Origin: Methanosarcina sp. UBA5
GTDB lineage: Archaea; Halobacteriota; Methanosarcinia; Methanosarcinales; Methanosarcinaceae
Direction of reading: 5' to 3'
Assembly: GCF_002505485.1 (NCBI RefSeq)
Contig: NZ_DAVG01000022.1
Span: forward strand, 1 to 16,322
Length of the DNA: 16,322 nucleotides
The position numbers were made by a program, and so were the translations under genes. Positions 7,964-15,443 of this stretch are shown here, piece after piece; within the stretch, counting starts at the first letter, position 1; every line of letters begins with the position of its first letter. Under the pieces are notes generated by a model that saw only the letters and a list, made by a program, of their open reading frames with translations, had not been told where the DNA came from and did no database searches.

Positions 7964-8006
7964 AAAGAAAAGTATGAAGCAGAAAGAAAATCTGAAGCAG
8001 AAAAGA
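7954..8006 (+). repeat. triplicate 18-19-base repeat spanning the tyrA stop
   Basis: Three copies of a purine-rich unit start at 7954, 7973 and 7991 (tctgaagta, tatgaagca, tctgaagca, each followed by gaaa or similar). The periods are 19 and 18 bases. The amber stop of tyrA (7961-7963) lies inside the first copy; where that copy has TAG, the matching bases of the other two are CAG. Confidence 0.65.
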
Positions 8007-8062
8007 TGAAAAGAACTTTCTCCTTTAGAGTCCGCAGTATCTGTCATAATAAAGATAGAAAG

Positions 8063-8071
8063 TAATATAAA
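8063..8071 (+). promoter_or_regulatory. TATA box of the first HEAT gene; probable leaderless start
   Basis: taatataaa is centred near 8067, 27 bases upstream of the ATG at 8094. There is no Shine-Dalgarno motif before that ATG (agatagtgta). The spacing predicts a transcript that begins at or within a base or two of the start codon, and transcription independent of the aro operon. Confidence 0.5.
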
Positions 8072-8093
8072 CAATAAAAAAAAAGATAGTGTA

Positions 8094-9647
8094 ATGTCCG
8101 GAGTTAGATGGAGAGTCTCTCTTTTATTTGTACTTATCACTCTTTCTATATTTTTTTCACTTTATATAAATAGTGATAGGTTTATGGAAGTCAGGGGAAA
8201 TGAAACATATATACAAACCGGAGCTGGGGTTTCAAGCGGCGGTTCTATCTTAAATCTCACAAATAGGCTGGAAGCCGGTAACCATGAAGCGAGATTGAAC
8301 GCTGCAGCTGAACTTGGGAAGCTCGGAGAGCCTGCGGCAAATAATCTTGTTGACAAAATCGAATCAAATAATTCGAGTTCAGAAGAAATAAACAGTTACA
8401 TGCTTCTCGCGCTTCTTGAAACCGGAGATGACAGAGCAGAAAATATCCTTTCCGAAAGCTTTGAGAAAATTGAAGCTTCGAATAAAGCTGCAAACGAGAG
8501 TGCAGCTGAAGAACGGAAACAAGGGATCTCAGAAGATACCCTGCAGGCTATAGAAGCAAAAGATAAAGCCATAAGGAAATACATTGCAGATTCCATTGCT
8601 ATGGACTCCGCCAGGACGGGAGACAGGGGAGAAACAAACGCTTTTGAGAGAGCTCTTAAATCAGAAATACAGAATTCAAGTATCTACGTTCCTTTTGCGC
8701 TTTCGGACTTTGGACCTGAAGAACCAGGAAGCGAAACCGAAAAACTTCTTGAAGCTCTTAAAAGCAATAAAGGAAGCATAAGAGTTGCAGCTATGATGGC
8801 TCTTGGAGAAATGAGAGAAAAAGCTGCAGTAGATCCCATAATTGGAATTCTGACGAGAGATTATCCGTCGGCAAAAGCCGGTGCAACAATTGCACTTGGA
8901 AAGATTGGGGACGAAAGGGCAGTAGAAGTTCTAAGAAAAGAAATGAAAGATGGCGATGACGAATACGTTAGAGGTGGCTCTGCAATTGCGCTAGGGAGGA
9001 TAGGAGACGAAAGCTCAGTACCCTATCTTATAGATAGATTAAGAGACCAGAGAATCAAAGTAAGAAGTAGTGCAGCTCTTGCGATCGGAGAAATAGGAAA
9101 CGAGGCCGCAGTAAAACCCCTAATAGAAATCCTGGAAACCGGGAAGGATTCAGCAGGGCAAAAAAAGAATTCCATGAACGCAAACGCTGATGTTCGAAAA
9201 AGCGCTGTCCTTGCCCTTGGAGAAATAGGGAGCACTAACGCTACTGAGACTTTAATTGGCATAATGACTGATAAAGAAGAGGAACTTGATGTCAGGACAG
9301 CAGCAGCTTCAGCCCTGGGGAATATAGAAGATCCCAAAGCTATAGAAGCACTTAAAAAGGTGCTTGATGACAAAAACACTGAAGTAAACATTAGAAATGC
9401 GGCTTTTCTTGCCCTTAGCAAAATTAAGGATCAGGAAACTGCAAGAATGCTTGTAGGTAAACTGGGAGATCAAGAGTTTGGGGCTATCGCCAGAAAAGCT
9501 CTTATAGAAATGGGAGAATTGGCTGTTGACCCACTAATTGAAAATTTGAAAACTGAAGATAAGAAACTCAAAGCTGAAACGGCTTTAATTTTAATTGAAA
9601 TTGGAGACAAGAGAGTTATTCAGCCTCTTATTCTAGCTTATCAATAA
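8094..9647 (+). CDS. membrane-anchored or exported HEAT-repeat (PBS-lyase-like) protein
   Basis: The function is unknown. The 517-residue protein starts with a basic then hydrophobic segment (about residues 8-24) that would act as a signal anchor or signal peptide, so the rest should lie outside the membrane. About eleven HEAT-like helical hairpins follow, roughly residues 50-113 and 215-517, with the usual AVxPLI...VRxxAAxALGxIG pattern. They are broken by an Ala/Glu/Lys-rich helical insert (about 115-200) that does not fit the repeat. Several N-x-S/T sequons occur near the N terminus. HEAT arrays are binding scaffolds; the label 'PBS lyase' is a family name and no lyase activity is implied. 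The gene seems to have its own promoter and ends in a strong terminator. Its nearest relative in view is the larger HEAT gene downstream. Confidence 0.88.
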   Translation: MSGVRWRVSLLFVLITLSIFFSLYINSDRFMEVRGNETYIQTGAGVSSGGSILNLTNRLEAGNHEARLNAAAELGKLGEPAANNLVDKIESNNSSSEEINSYMLLALLETGDDRAENILSESFEKIEASNKAANESAAEERKQGISEDTLQAIEAKDKAIRKYIADSIAMDSARTGDRGETNAFERALKSEIQNSSIYVPFALSDFGPEEPGSETEKLLEALKSNKGSIRVAAMMALGEMREKAAVDPIIGILTRDYPSAKAGATIALGKIGDERAVEVLRKEMKDGDDEYVRGGSAIALGRIGDESSVPYLIDRLRDQRIKVRSSAALAIGEIGNEAAVKPLIEILETGKDSAGQKKNSMNANADVRKSAVLALGEIGSTNATETLIGIMTDKEEELDVRTAAASALGNIEDPKAIEALKKVLDDKNTEVNIRNAAFLALSKIKDQETARMLVGKLGDQEFGAIARKALIEMGELAVDPLIENLKTEDKKLKAETALILIEIGDKRVIQPLILAYQ

Positions 9648-9658
9648 TTAAAAAGTGG

Positions 9659-9694
9659 AAAAGAAGGAGGCAGCTCAAAGCCTCCTTCTTTTTT
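9659..9694 (+). terminator. terminator of the first HEAT gene
   Basis: A perfect 13-base-pair stem (aaaagaaggaggc at 9659-9671 with gcctccttctttt at 9680-9692) encloses an eight-base loop and runs into a T tract ending at 9694. It starts 12 bases after the TAA. This is the clearest terminator in the window. Confidence 0.85.
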
Positions 9695-10510
9695 ATTCAG
9701 AGCTATTCAGAAATTTGGATTTGGTACTGCTTCTTTGCTATAAGGAGCAATTATTTTTAGATGCTTATATAAAATTGCTTTTTACTAAACAAGTTGCGAA
9801 AACTGAAGGTATTCTTGCTCAGGTAGCAACAGAATCCGGAATATTACTGGACTTTTATACAGGTTTTAAAAACAGCGAGATGTTATATTTAAAGGCCAAG
9901 GCTAGGTTTAAAACAAAGAACAATGCTTTCCTGTGAAGTTTCATGCTAGCCGTTAATTGCCTGACATTTTTCAACGATTGAAAAAAGGCAAAAATATGGA
10001 AAATGCTTAAAAGATATTTATGCCAGTTATGGAATTGATAGCTCTCAAAGACGTTTTCTGAAAGCTGAGACTAATTGCCAGCAGTGTATTGCTATCGAAT
10101 GTTTGAAGACAAATTTTCCAATATATGTTCTTAAAAAGTATTTTTTTATAACATATTGTAATACTTAGTGATTTTTTTAGATATAAATAGTAAAGTAAAA
10201 ATTAGATTAATGAATACTAATTATGGAGTTTCTTAAAGTTTCTCCAAAATTCCTTAGATTCATCACTTTTCGTTATCTAAGTCTATCTCTTATCAGACAC
10301 CGCTCCCTAGCTAGAATGTTAACTCCCGAAAATTTGCTTTGCAAAAACTTACATAAGTTAATTGCAAAAAGCTAAATATATACTAAAGATGTATCAGGCC
10401 ATTCATTTAAAGTGAAGGGAGATTCCTTATTTAAGAGAATTTCTACAGAAATTTAAAACTCCAAATTTCAAAATCAAATTGATATCGAATTTATGGAAAC
10501 GGTATAAAAT
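9695..10510. other. long AT-rich intergenic region with possible gene relics
   Basis: About 800 bases separate the HEAT terminator from the second HEAT gene. One frame is open from the terminator to a TGA ending at 9936. Its only starts are a GTG before the hairpin and a late ATG, and part of it merely translates the stem, so I do not call it a gene. A second frame, 9965-10168, is open for 67 codons and has an internal protein-like stretch (YGIDSSQRRFLKAE, then NCQQCIAIECLK), but it has no usable start codon upstream of that stretch. I recognise neither. A short hairpin-capable pair, TGGAG (10224-10228) and CTCCA (10242-10246), sits within a wider ATGAAT/ATTCAT pair (10210-10215, 10258-10263). 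The right end holds the promoter of the next gene. Confidence 0.5.
10373..10382 (+). promoter_or_regulatory. candidate TATA box of the second HEAT gene
   Basis: taaatatata at 10373-10382 is a strong TATA match. It predicts a start near 10403 and a leader of about 108 bases before the ATG at 10511. No strong Shine-Dalgarno motif precedes that ATG (ggaaacggtataaaat). Confidence 0.45.
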
Positions 10511-13279
10511 ATGAATCTTTCAGTGCCTAAAATCGTACTGTTACTATTCACACTGACAATGATTGGAGTTGCTTCAGGAATCAGCGAAGGCAACAATGAA
10601 AACCCCAATGAAACAACTATTTTAGATATGAATGAGTCAGAAACTCAACAGGCTGTAGAGCCTCTGATACAGGCATTGGGAAATGACAATATAGACTCCA
10701 GAGAGGAAGCCAGATTTGCTCTGGAAGAAATGGGAGAAGAAGCTGTAGATCCTCTTATAGAAGTTATTGACTCCGAAAACCCGGAAATAAGGTGTGAAAC
10801 CGCTCTGGCTCTTGGAAATATTGGTGGGCAAAAAGCAGAAAAAGCCATAATAAAGCTTTTGCAGGACGAAGACCCGAAGGTTAGAAGCAGTGCAGCTCTA
10901 GCTCTTGGTAATGCAAGAAGCCAGAGAGCAGAAAAAAAGCTAATACAGGCACTTTCAGACGAAGATGAAGGAGTGCGCTCCAATTCAGCCTGGGCTCTTG
11001 GGGAAATTGAAAAGGCAGGTTCTTCTTCAGAGGAAGATGACTGGGAAGGAACCTTATTCTCAGGAGGTGTAGAAAATGAGAAAATTGTTGAGGCCCTTTG
11101 CCTGAGTCTCGAAGATAATAACAGTGAGGTGAGATCCAGTGCAGCAGAAGCTCTAGGAAAACTTGGAGGAAAAAAAGCCGAAGAGTCTCTGATTCAGGCC
11201 CTTTCAGACGAGGACAGAAAAGTTCGAAGGAACGCTGTGGAAGCCCTCGGAAAGATAGGGAGTAAAAAAGCCACTGACCCCCTGATAAAAGCATTGAATG
11301 ATGAAGACAGAGAGACAAGAAAGAAAGCCATTGTAGCTCTCGGAGAGCTCCGGGAAGAGAAAGCTACAGAAGCCCTGATTCAGGCCCTTTCGGACGAAGA
11401 TAAGGAAGTACGCTGTACTGCAATTGTTGAATTAGGAGAGATTGGGGATCAGAGAGCAGAAAAAGCCCTGATAAATGCTCTTTCAGATGGAGACCCTGAA
11501 GTACGGAGCCTTGTCGTGGAAGCTCTTGGAAAAGTAGGAGAAGAAGAAGCAATAGGGGCTCTTGTCCAGCAGTTAAAAGATCCTGATAAAAAAGTAAGAA
11601 ATATGACTGTAAAAACACTTGTAGAAACAGGAGACAGAAATACTAAACCGATTGTTCAGGCATTAAAAGATAAAAATAATGATGTTAAGCGGTATGCTGG
11701 TGATATTCTTGTTGGAATCGGAAAACCAGCAGTTGAGCCCCTTATAGAAGCTCTTTCAGATAATGATGCATATACAAGCAGTACAGCCGCCTGGGCTCTT
11801 GGAAAAATAGGAGACGAAAGGGCAATAGAGCCTCTTATTCAAAATCTTTCGGCTGAAAACGAAGAAACAAGACTGAGCTGTGCCAGAGCTCTGGTAGAAA
11901 TAGGGGAACCTGCAGTTCCCGATTTGAGAAAATCTCTTGAGAACCAGAATAAGACTGTTAGAAAATATATTGTTTTCTCGCTTATTGAAATTGGAGACGA
12001 GAGAGCTGTCCCAGAACTTGCGGAACTGTTTAAGGAAAAAACAGAAAAAACAGACACTTCTACTGAATTTGAGGAAATCAAAAATAACGAAAAAAGAGAC
12101 CAGCTTCTATTGAAAGCTGTCAAAGAAAAAGACGCAAACTTCCGAAATGAGGTTTCAAAAACCTTTGAAGAAACTGGGAAACAAGAAACAACCCCCCTCA
12201 TCAATGCACTAGAAGCCGATCCCCAAAATATAAAAAAATATGAAGAGATTTGCGGAATAGATCCAAAGGATGAAAAAGCACAGGAGAAGCTTTTGAACGC
12301 GCTAAAGAATAAAGACAGTTATATGAGAGTTAGTTCTATATTTGCACTGGGGGGAATAGGAGATAAAAATTCAGTAGATCCTCTTATTGAAGTACTTGTA
12401 AAAGACTTAAATGAGACTAAAGCCTCTGCAGCCTTTTCTCTTGGAGAAATTGAAAGTGAAAAGGCAGTTGAATCCTTATCATCTGCCCTGAAAACGGATA
12501 AATATGACAACGTGAAAGAGTGTTGTGCAATCTCCCTCGGAAAAATAGGAGATCAAAGGGCAGTAGAGCCCCTTATCATGGCTTTGAACGACAACAATTC
12601 AGTAAAGAGTTGTGCAGCCCTTGCTCTGGGAGAAATTGGAAACCCGAGGGCTGTTGAGCCCCTGATCCAGATGCTATCTAATGGAGATCCAGAAGTAAGA
12701 CGAAGCGCAGCTCTGGCTCTGGGGGCAATAGGGGACCAAAAAGCAGTGAAATCTTTAACTGTGGCACTACAAGATGGAAACGAAAATGTGAGAATCGCTT
12801 CAGTATGGGCCCTTGGAAATATAGGTGATGCCACAGCTGTGGACGTGCTCAATGGTGCTGCAGCAGATGGAAATGAAACATTCAGGTGCACTGCTTTAGA
12901 AGCTCTGGGAAAAATGAACAACCCAAAAGCAATTGGAACTCTTAAAAAAGCTCTTAAGGATGACAACTCCAGAATTCGGGTCTCTGCTATTACTGCTTTA
13001 GGAAAGATGAAAGATGAAAAAGCAACTGAAACTCTTGTCAGAGCTTTAGGGGACAATAACAAAGAAGTAAGAGACTGCGCTTCAAAGATCCTTGTTGACA
13101 GAAAAGAAGAAGCAGTGGAACCTCTTATAAGAGACCTAAGTAATGAAAATAAGAATATCAGGGAGAGCTCCGCGTTCCTGCTAATTGAAATTGGAGATGA
13201 GAGGGCAATAGAACCTCTCACTAATTACCTGAAGGCAAATACCAGAGCTCAACCTGAAATTCAAGAAAACAAAACTTAA
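10511..13279 (+). CDS. exported HEAT-repeat (PBS-lyase-like) protein, 922 residues
   Basis: The function is unknown. Residues 1-23 form a classical signal peptide (short basic end, hydrophobic LLLFTLTMIGV, then ASG). An Asn/Glu-rich linker follows, then about 25-27 HEAT-like repeats of near 31 residues running to the C terminus, many close to the consensus AxEPLIQALSDxDxEVRxxAAxALGxIGDxR. The array is interrupted around residues 167-195 (an SSSEEDDWEG insertion) and about 510-590, where the repeats degenerate into a Lys/Glu-rich stretch. There is no catalytic domain, so a long solenoid that binds other surface or exported proteins is the likely form. Several N-x-S/T sequons would allow glycosylation. 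It is similar in repeat sequence to the 517-residue neighbour and probably a paralogue. Its TAA overlaps the tpiA stop on the other strand. Confidence 0.88.
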   Translation: MNLSVPKIVLLLFTLTMIGVASGISEGNNENPNETTILDMNESETQQAVEPLIQALGNDNIDSREEARFALEEMGEEAVDPLIEVIDSENPEIRCETALALGNIGGQKAEKAIIKLLQDEDPKVRSSAALALGNARSQRAEKKLIQALSDEDEGVRSNSAWALGEIEKAGSSSEEDDWEGTLFSGGVENEKIVEALCLSLEDNNSEVRSSAAEALGKLGGKKAEESLIQALSDEDRKVRRNAVEALGKIGSKKATDPLIKALNDEDRETRKKAIVALGELREEKATEALIQALSDEDKEVRCTAIVELGEIGDQRAEKALINALSDGDPEVRSLVVEALGKVGEEEAIGALVQQLKDPDKKVRNMTVKTLVETGDRNTKPIVQALKDKNNDVKRYAGDILVGIGKPAVEPLIEALSDNDAYTSSTAAWALGKIGDERAIEPLIQNLSAENEETRLSCARALVEIGEPAVPDLRKSLENQNKTVRKYIVFSLIEIGDERAVPELAELFKEKTEKTDTSTEFEEIKNNEKRDQLLLKAVKEKDANFRNEVSKTFEETGKQETTPLINALEADPQNIKKYEEICGIDPKDEKAQEKLLNALKNKDSYMRVSSIFALGGIGDKNSVDPLIEVLVKDLNETKASAAFSLGEIESEKAVESLSSALKTDKYDNVKECCAISLGKIGDQRAVEPLIMALNDNNSVKSCAALALGEIGNPRAVEPLIQMLSNGDPEVRRSAALALGAIGDQKAVKSLTVALQDGNENVRIASVWALGNIGDATAVDVLNGAAADGNETFRCTALEALGKMNNPKAIGTLKKALKDDNSRIRVSAITALGKMKDEKATETLVRALGDNNKEVRDCASKILVDRKEEAVEPLIRDLSNENKNIRESSAFLLIEIGDERAIEPLTNYLKANTRAQPEIQENKT
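11188..11408 (+). repeat. near-identical HEAT units spaced 186 bases
   Basis: The stretch beginning gattcaggcc at 11191 recurs at 11377 with few changes (the following bases encode QALSDED both times). The distance, 186 bases, is exactly two 93-base HEAT units. This suggests recent duplication or conversion of repeat pairs inside the gene. Confidence 0.6.
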
Positions 13280-13944
13280 ACCAGACGGATAAGATCTTCG
13301 AGTGCAGCTTTTGGGTTTGTGGCTTTCACAATTCCAGACGCCAGAAGCACGCCTTGAGAACCAAGGTCAATGGCTGCCCTGAGATCTTCACCTTTGGAAA
13401 TCCCGGCTCCGCAGAGTACCTTTACCTGGGAATTAATTTTCGCAACCGCCTCAACCGAACCGCTAACAACTTCAGGGTCAGCTTTTGAAACCGGGATTCC
13501 GCTTCCTATAAGTTCAGGGGGCTCGATTGCAACATAATCTGGACCCAGGGCTGCGGCTGCTGCAGTTGTTGGGATATTGTTAGTGCAGATAATTGACCTG
13601 AGCCCGAATTCCTTTGCAGTCTTCAGCGACGCCTCGATCTCTGCAAGGGTCAGACGCCTTTCAGAGTGATTGATTAGAGTCCCTACAGCACCTGCCTCTT
13701 TTATGGATTTTCCGAAAACGTGGCCTGTGAAACTTCCTGCTCCTATCCCATCCAGATGCTGGGAAAAGACCGGAAGCTCAACTTCCGAGGCTACCCTGTA
13801 AATATCCGGAAGCTGCGGGGCTACTGCTATCTCGATACCTGACTCTTCGGACACGGCTTTACAGGCCTTTGCAATTTCCACTGCTCCCTGACCCGTACCC
13901 TGTAAATAAGTCTTATAGTTCAATACAATGAATGGTAAACCCAA
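13276..13944 (-). CDS. tpiA: triosephosphate isomerase (archaeal type)
   Basis: The enzyme interconverts glyceraldehyde 3-phosphate and dihydroxyacetone phosphate in gluconeogenesis and glycolysis. At 222 residues it is the short archaeal form, which usually assembles as a tetramer. The active site is complete: Asn9 and Lys11 in LNYKTY, His93 in NHSERR, Glu141 in AIEPPELIG, and the phosphate loop GAGIS (179-183) with LLASGIVKA. The start is TTG, supported by gagggg five bases upstream; no ATG or GTG fits the fold's first strand. It lies downstream of fae-hps on the same strand with a 164-base gap, so it may be partly co-transcribed with that gene. Its 3' end meets the second HEAT gene, with a four-base overlap of stops. 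Confidence 0.96.
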   Translation of the reverse strand: MGLPFIVLNYKTYLQGTGQGAVEIAKACKAVSEESGIEIAVAPQLPDIYRVASEVELPVFSQHLDGIGAGSFTGHVFGKSIKEAGAVGTLINHSERRLTLAEIEASLKTAKEFGLRSIICTNNIPTTAAAAALGPDYVAIEPPELIGSGIPVSKADPEVVSGSVEAVAKINSQVKVLCGAGISKGEDLRAAIDLGSQGVLLASGIVKATNPKAALEDLIRLV

Positions 13945-13975
13945 AAAATCCCCTCTTGAAAAGTAAAAAGAAATG

Positions 13976-13999
13976 GAAAGCGCTAATTCCGACGCTTTC
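13976..13999 (-). terminator. hairpin between fae-hps and tpiA
   Basis: GAAAGCG (13976-13982) and CGCTTTC (13993-13999) form a seven-base-pair stem with a ten-base loop. On the minus strand it is followed by a pyrimidine-rich stretch (catttcttttta). It could end fae-hps transcripts or act as a leader structure 20-30 bases before the tpiA ribosome site. A second, wider inverted pair (TGCCGAAA 14018-14025, TTTCGGCA 14072-14079) flanks two copies of agtaggtttt (14051, 14065). Confidence 0.4.
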
Positions 14000-14108
14000 T
14001 CTGTATGTTTATGTTTCTGCCGAAAGCACTGTATGGTTTTACCCTTTAACAGTAGGTTTTTAGCAGTAGGTTTTCGGCAACCGTTTTTCGGGATATTCTT
14101 AAACCTGC

Positions 14109-15287
14109 TTAGAAGTCAGTCATGACCCTGAACTGGTCAATTTCCGGTTTGTTAAGGCTGCTGATAAACTGCTCGGCAACTTCCCTGACGTCTTTTGCGT
14201 TGGTAATCGCACGTCCGACCACAAGAATGTCAGCACCCTGACTGAGAGCCACAGGTACCTTGTCAAGACGGACCCCGCCTGCAACAGCAACCAGAGTTTT
14301 TGGAGCAACCTTCTTGATCTCGGCGATATTGCCCCAGGCGTGTTCAGTGGCCTCAATATCGATTCCACGGTGGAGTTCAATGACATCAGGCATGACCTTG
14401 AGCTGTTTTAAGACCGAAACCGGATCGCGCTGATTAAGCGTGTCCATGACTGCATAGATGCCTGTCTTATGAGCTTCCTCGATAAGCTTGTCAATAGTTC
14501 TGATCGGAGCAAGGGCAGAGACCACAATAGCGTCTCCTGCAGCATCAGCAACCATTCTTGCTTCAAGGTTTCCGGTATCCAGAGTCTTGAGGTCAGCTAC
14601 TATGAAAGCATCGGGCCTGACCTCTCTGATCTTTGAAATGACATCCATACCATAACGTTTGATAAGAGGAGTGCCTGCTTCTATAATAACGTGATCACTT
14701 TTAGGAATCTGGGAGATGGCAGATTGAGCAAATTCGATGTCAGGATTGTCAAAAGCAACCTGCAGGTAGGGTGGGTCCCAGAGCCTTATGACCTTGAATC
14801 CCATGATAGCATGAGTAGACTTGTTGCTTTCCTCAAGAACTGTGTTAATGTCTGGAAAGCCTTCAAGAGCACGCTTGATTGCGAGTTTTGTGGCTCCGTA
14901 ATTATACCTGTATATCTTGTTGTAATCCTGGGCATCAGGATGGATAAAGACACTGGCTACAATGACAATTTCTTCAACCTGGTCCTTAGAGATTACGCCT
15001 TCTTCGACTGAGTCTGCTACTGCCTTTGCAACGGCTGACTGAGCAGGTCCGAAAATTTTTCCTGCCTGATCCATATTTTTTACTGTAACCTTCGGGATAA
15101 TGAGAGTCGAAGGTTTTGGAGGCAAATTGGGCCTGATAACGGACAGGAGCGGAGTATGTCCAACTGAAAGCTGGGTCAGACCATTTGCAAAAGCCTGCCC
15201 TACGGGCCCTCCCTTGTCTCCTATCATCAAATCAACGTGGGCAAGTTCTGCACCCTGCCCCATTAAAGCTTCTCCTATTTGAAACAT
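14109..15287 (-). CDS. fae-hps: bifunctional formaldehyde-activating enzyme / 3-hexulose-6-phosphate synthase
   Basis: This is a fusion found in methanogenic archaea. The N-terminal Fae half (about residues 1-165) condenses formaldehyde with the tetrahydromethanopterin-type carrier; its catalytic His17 is visible in LAHVDLMIG. The C-terminal Hps half (about 170-380) is an orotidine decarboxylase-like barrel that interconverts hexulose 6-phosphate with ribulose 5-phosphate plus formaldehyde; it shows VADLKTLDTG (Asp232, Lys234, Asp237) and the phosphate site AGGVR...VVGRAI. In methanogens lacking the oxidative pentose pathway, the reverse Hps reaction is thought to supply pentose while Fae traps the formaldehyde released. 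At 392 residues it is full length. The ATG follows gaggtc by about five bases. The isomerase partner (Phi) is not in the window. A strong TATA box and a duplicated 20-mer lie upstream. Confidence 0.96.
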   Translation of the reverse strand: MFQIGEALMGQGAELAHVDLMIGDKGGPVGQAFANGLTQLSVGHTPLLSVIRPNLPPKPSTLIIPKVTVKNMDQAGKIFGPAQSAVAKAVADSVEEGVISKDQVEEIVIVASVFIHPDAQDYNKIYRYNYGATKLAIKRALEGFPDINTVLEESNKSTHAIMGFKVIRLWDPPYLQVAFDNPDIEFAQSAISQIPKSDHVIIEAGTPLIKRYGMDVISKIREVRPDAFIVADLKTLDTGNLEARMVADAAGDAIVVSALAPIRTIDKLIEEAHKTGIYAVMDTLNQRDPVSVLKQLKVMPDVIELHRGIDIEATEHAWGNIAEIKKVAPKTLVAVAGGVRLDKVPVALSQGADILVVGRAITNAKDVREVAEQFISSLNKPEIDQFRVMTDF

Positions 15288-15348
15288 ATTTGACCTCGTA
15301 AAATGTGATAAATGATATGATCCTGAGTATTGATAACAGTGTGGATAC

Positions 15349-15388
15349 CGTATACTTGGAATTTACTACGTATACTTGGAATTTACTA
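15349..15388. repeat. perfect tandem 20-mer in the fae-hps leader
   Basis: Two identical, directly abutting 20-base units run 15349-15368 and 15369-15388; each begins cgtatactt and ends aatttacta. They lie about 60-100 bases upstream of the fae-hps start codon, between it and the probable TATA box, so they should fall in the untranslated leader or early transcribed DNA. Confidence 0.9.
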
Positions 15389-15433
15389 TCAACTAAGGAT
15401 ACGAATAACCCTTTTGCCTGCTAAATGCCAGCC

Positions 15434-15443
15434 TTATATAAAT
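15434..15443 (-). promoter_or_regulatory. candidate TATA box of fae-hps
   Basis: Read on the minus strand, 15443-15434 is atttatataa, the best TATA match upstream of fae-hps. It predicts a start near 15412 and a leader of about 125 bases that would contain the tandem 20-mer. The gagtatacg-like sequence in each 20-mer (tatac) is a weaker alternative. Confidence 0.45.

Noticed and set aside
9655..9936. 93-codon open frame starting at a GTG just after the first HEAT gene
   Set aside because: Its first codons are the terminator hairpin itself, there is no ribosome site, the only internal ATG is near the end, and nothing in it is recognisable. It is treated as non-coding or at most a relic.
12553..13221. 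222-codon frame antisense to the large HEAT gene
   Set aside because: It shows a 31-residue periodicity (RGSTA...SPISPRARAA) that simply mirrors the HEAT repeats on the other strand.
10511..13279. Phycobilisome lyase function suggested by the PBS-lyase HEAT label
   Set aside because: The label refers to repeat similarity only. There is no bilin pathway in a methanogen and no lyase-specific domain is visible.
15349..15388. CRISPR array or iteron origin at the tandem 20-mer
   Set aside because: There are only two copies, with no spacers, no cas gene and no replication gene nearby.
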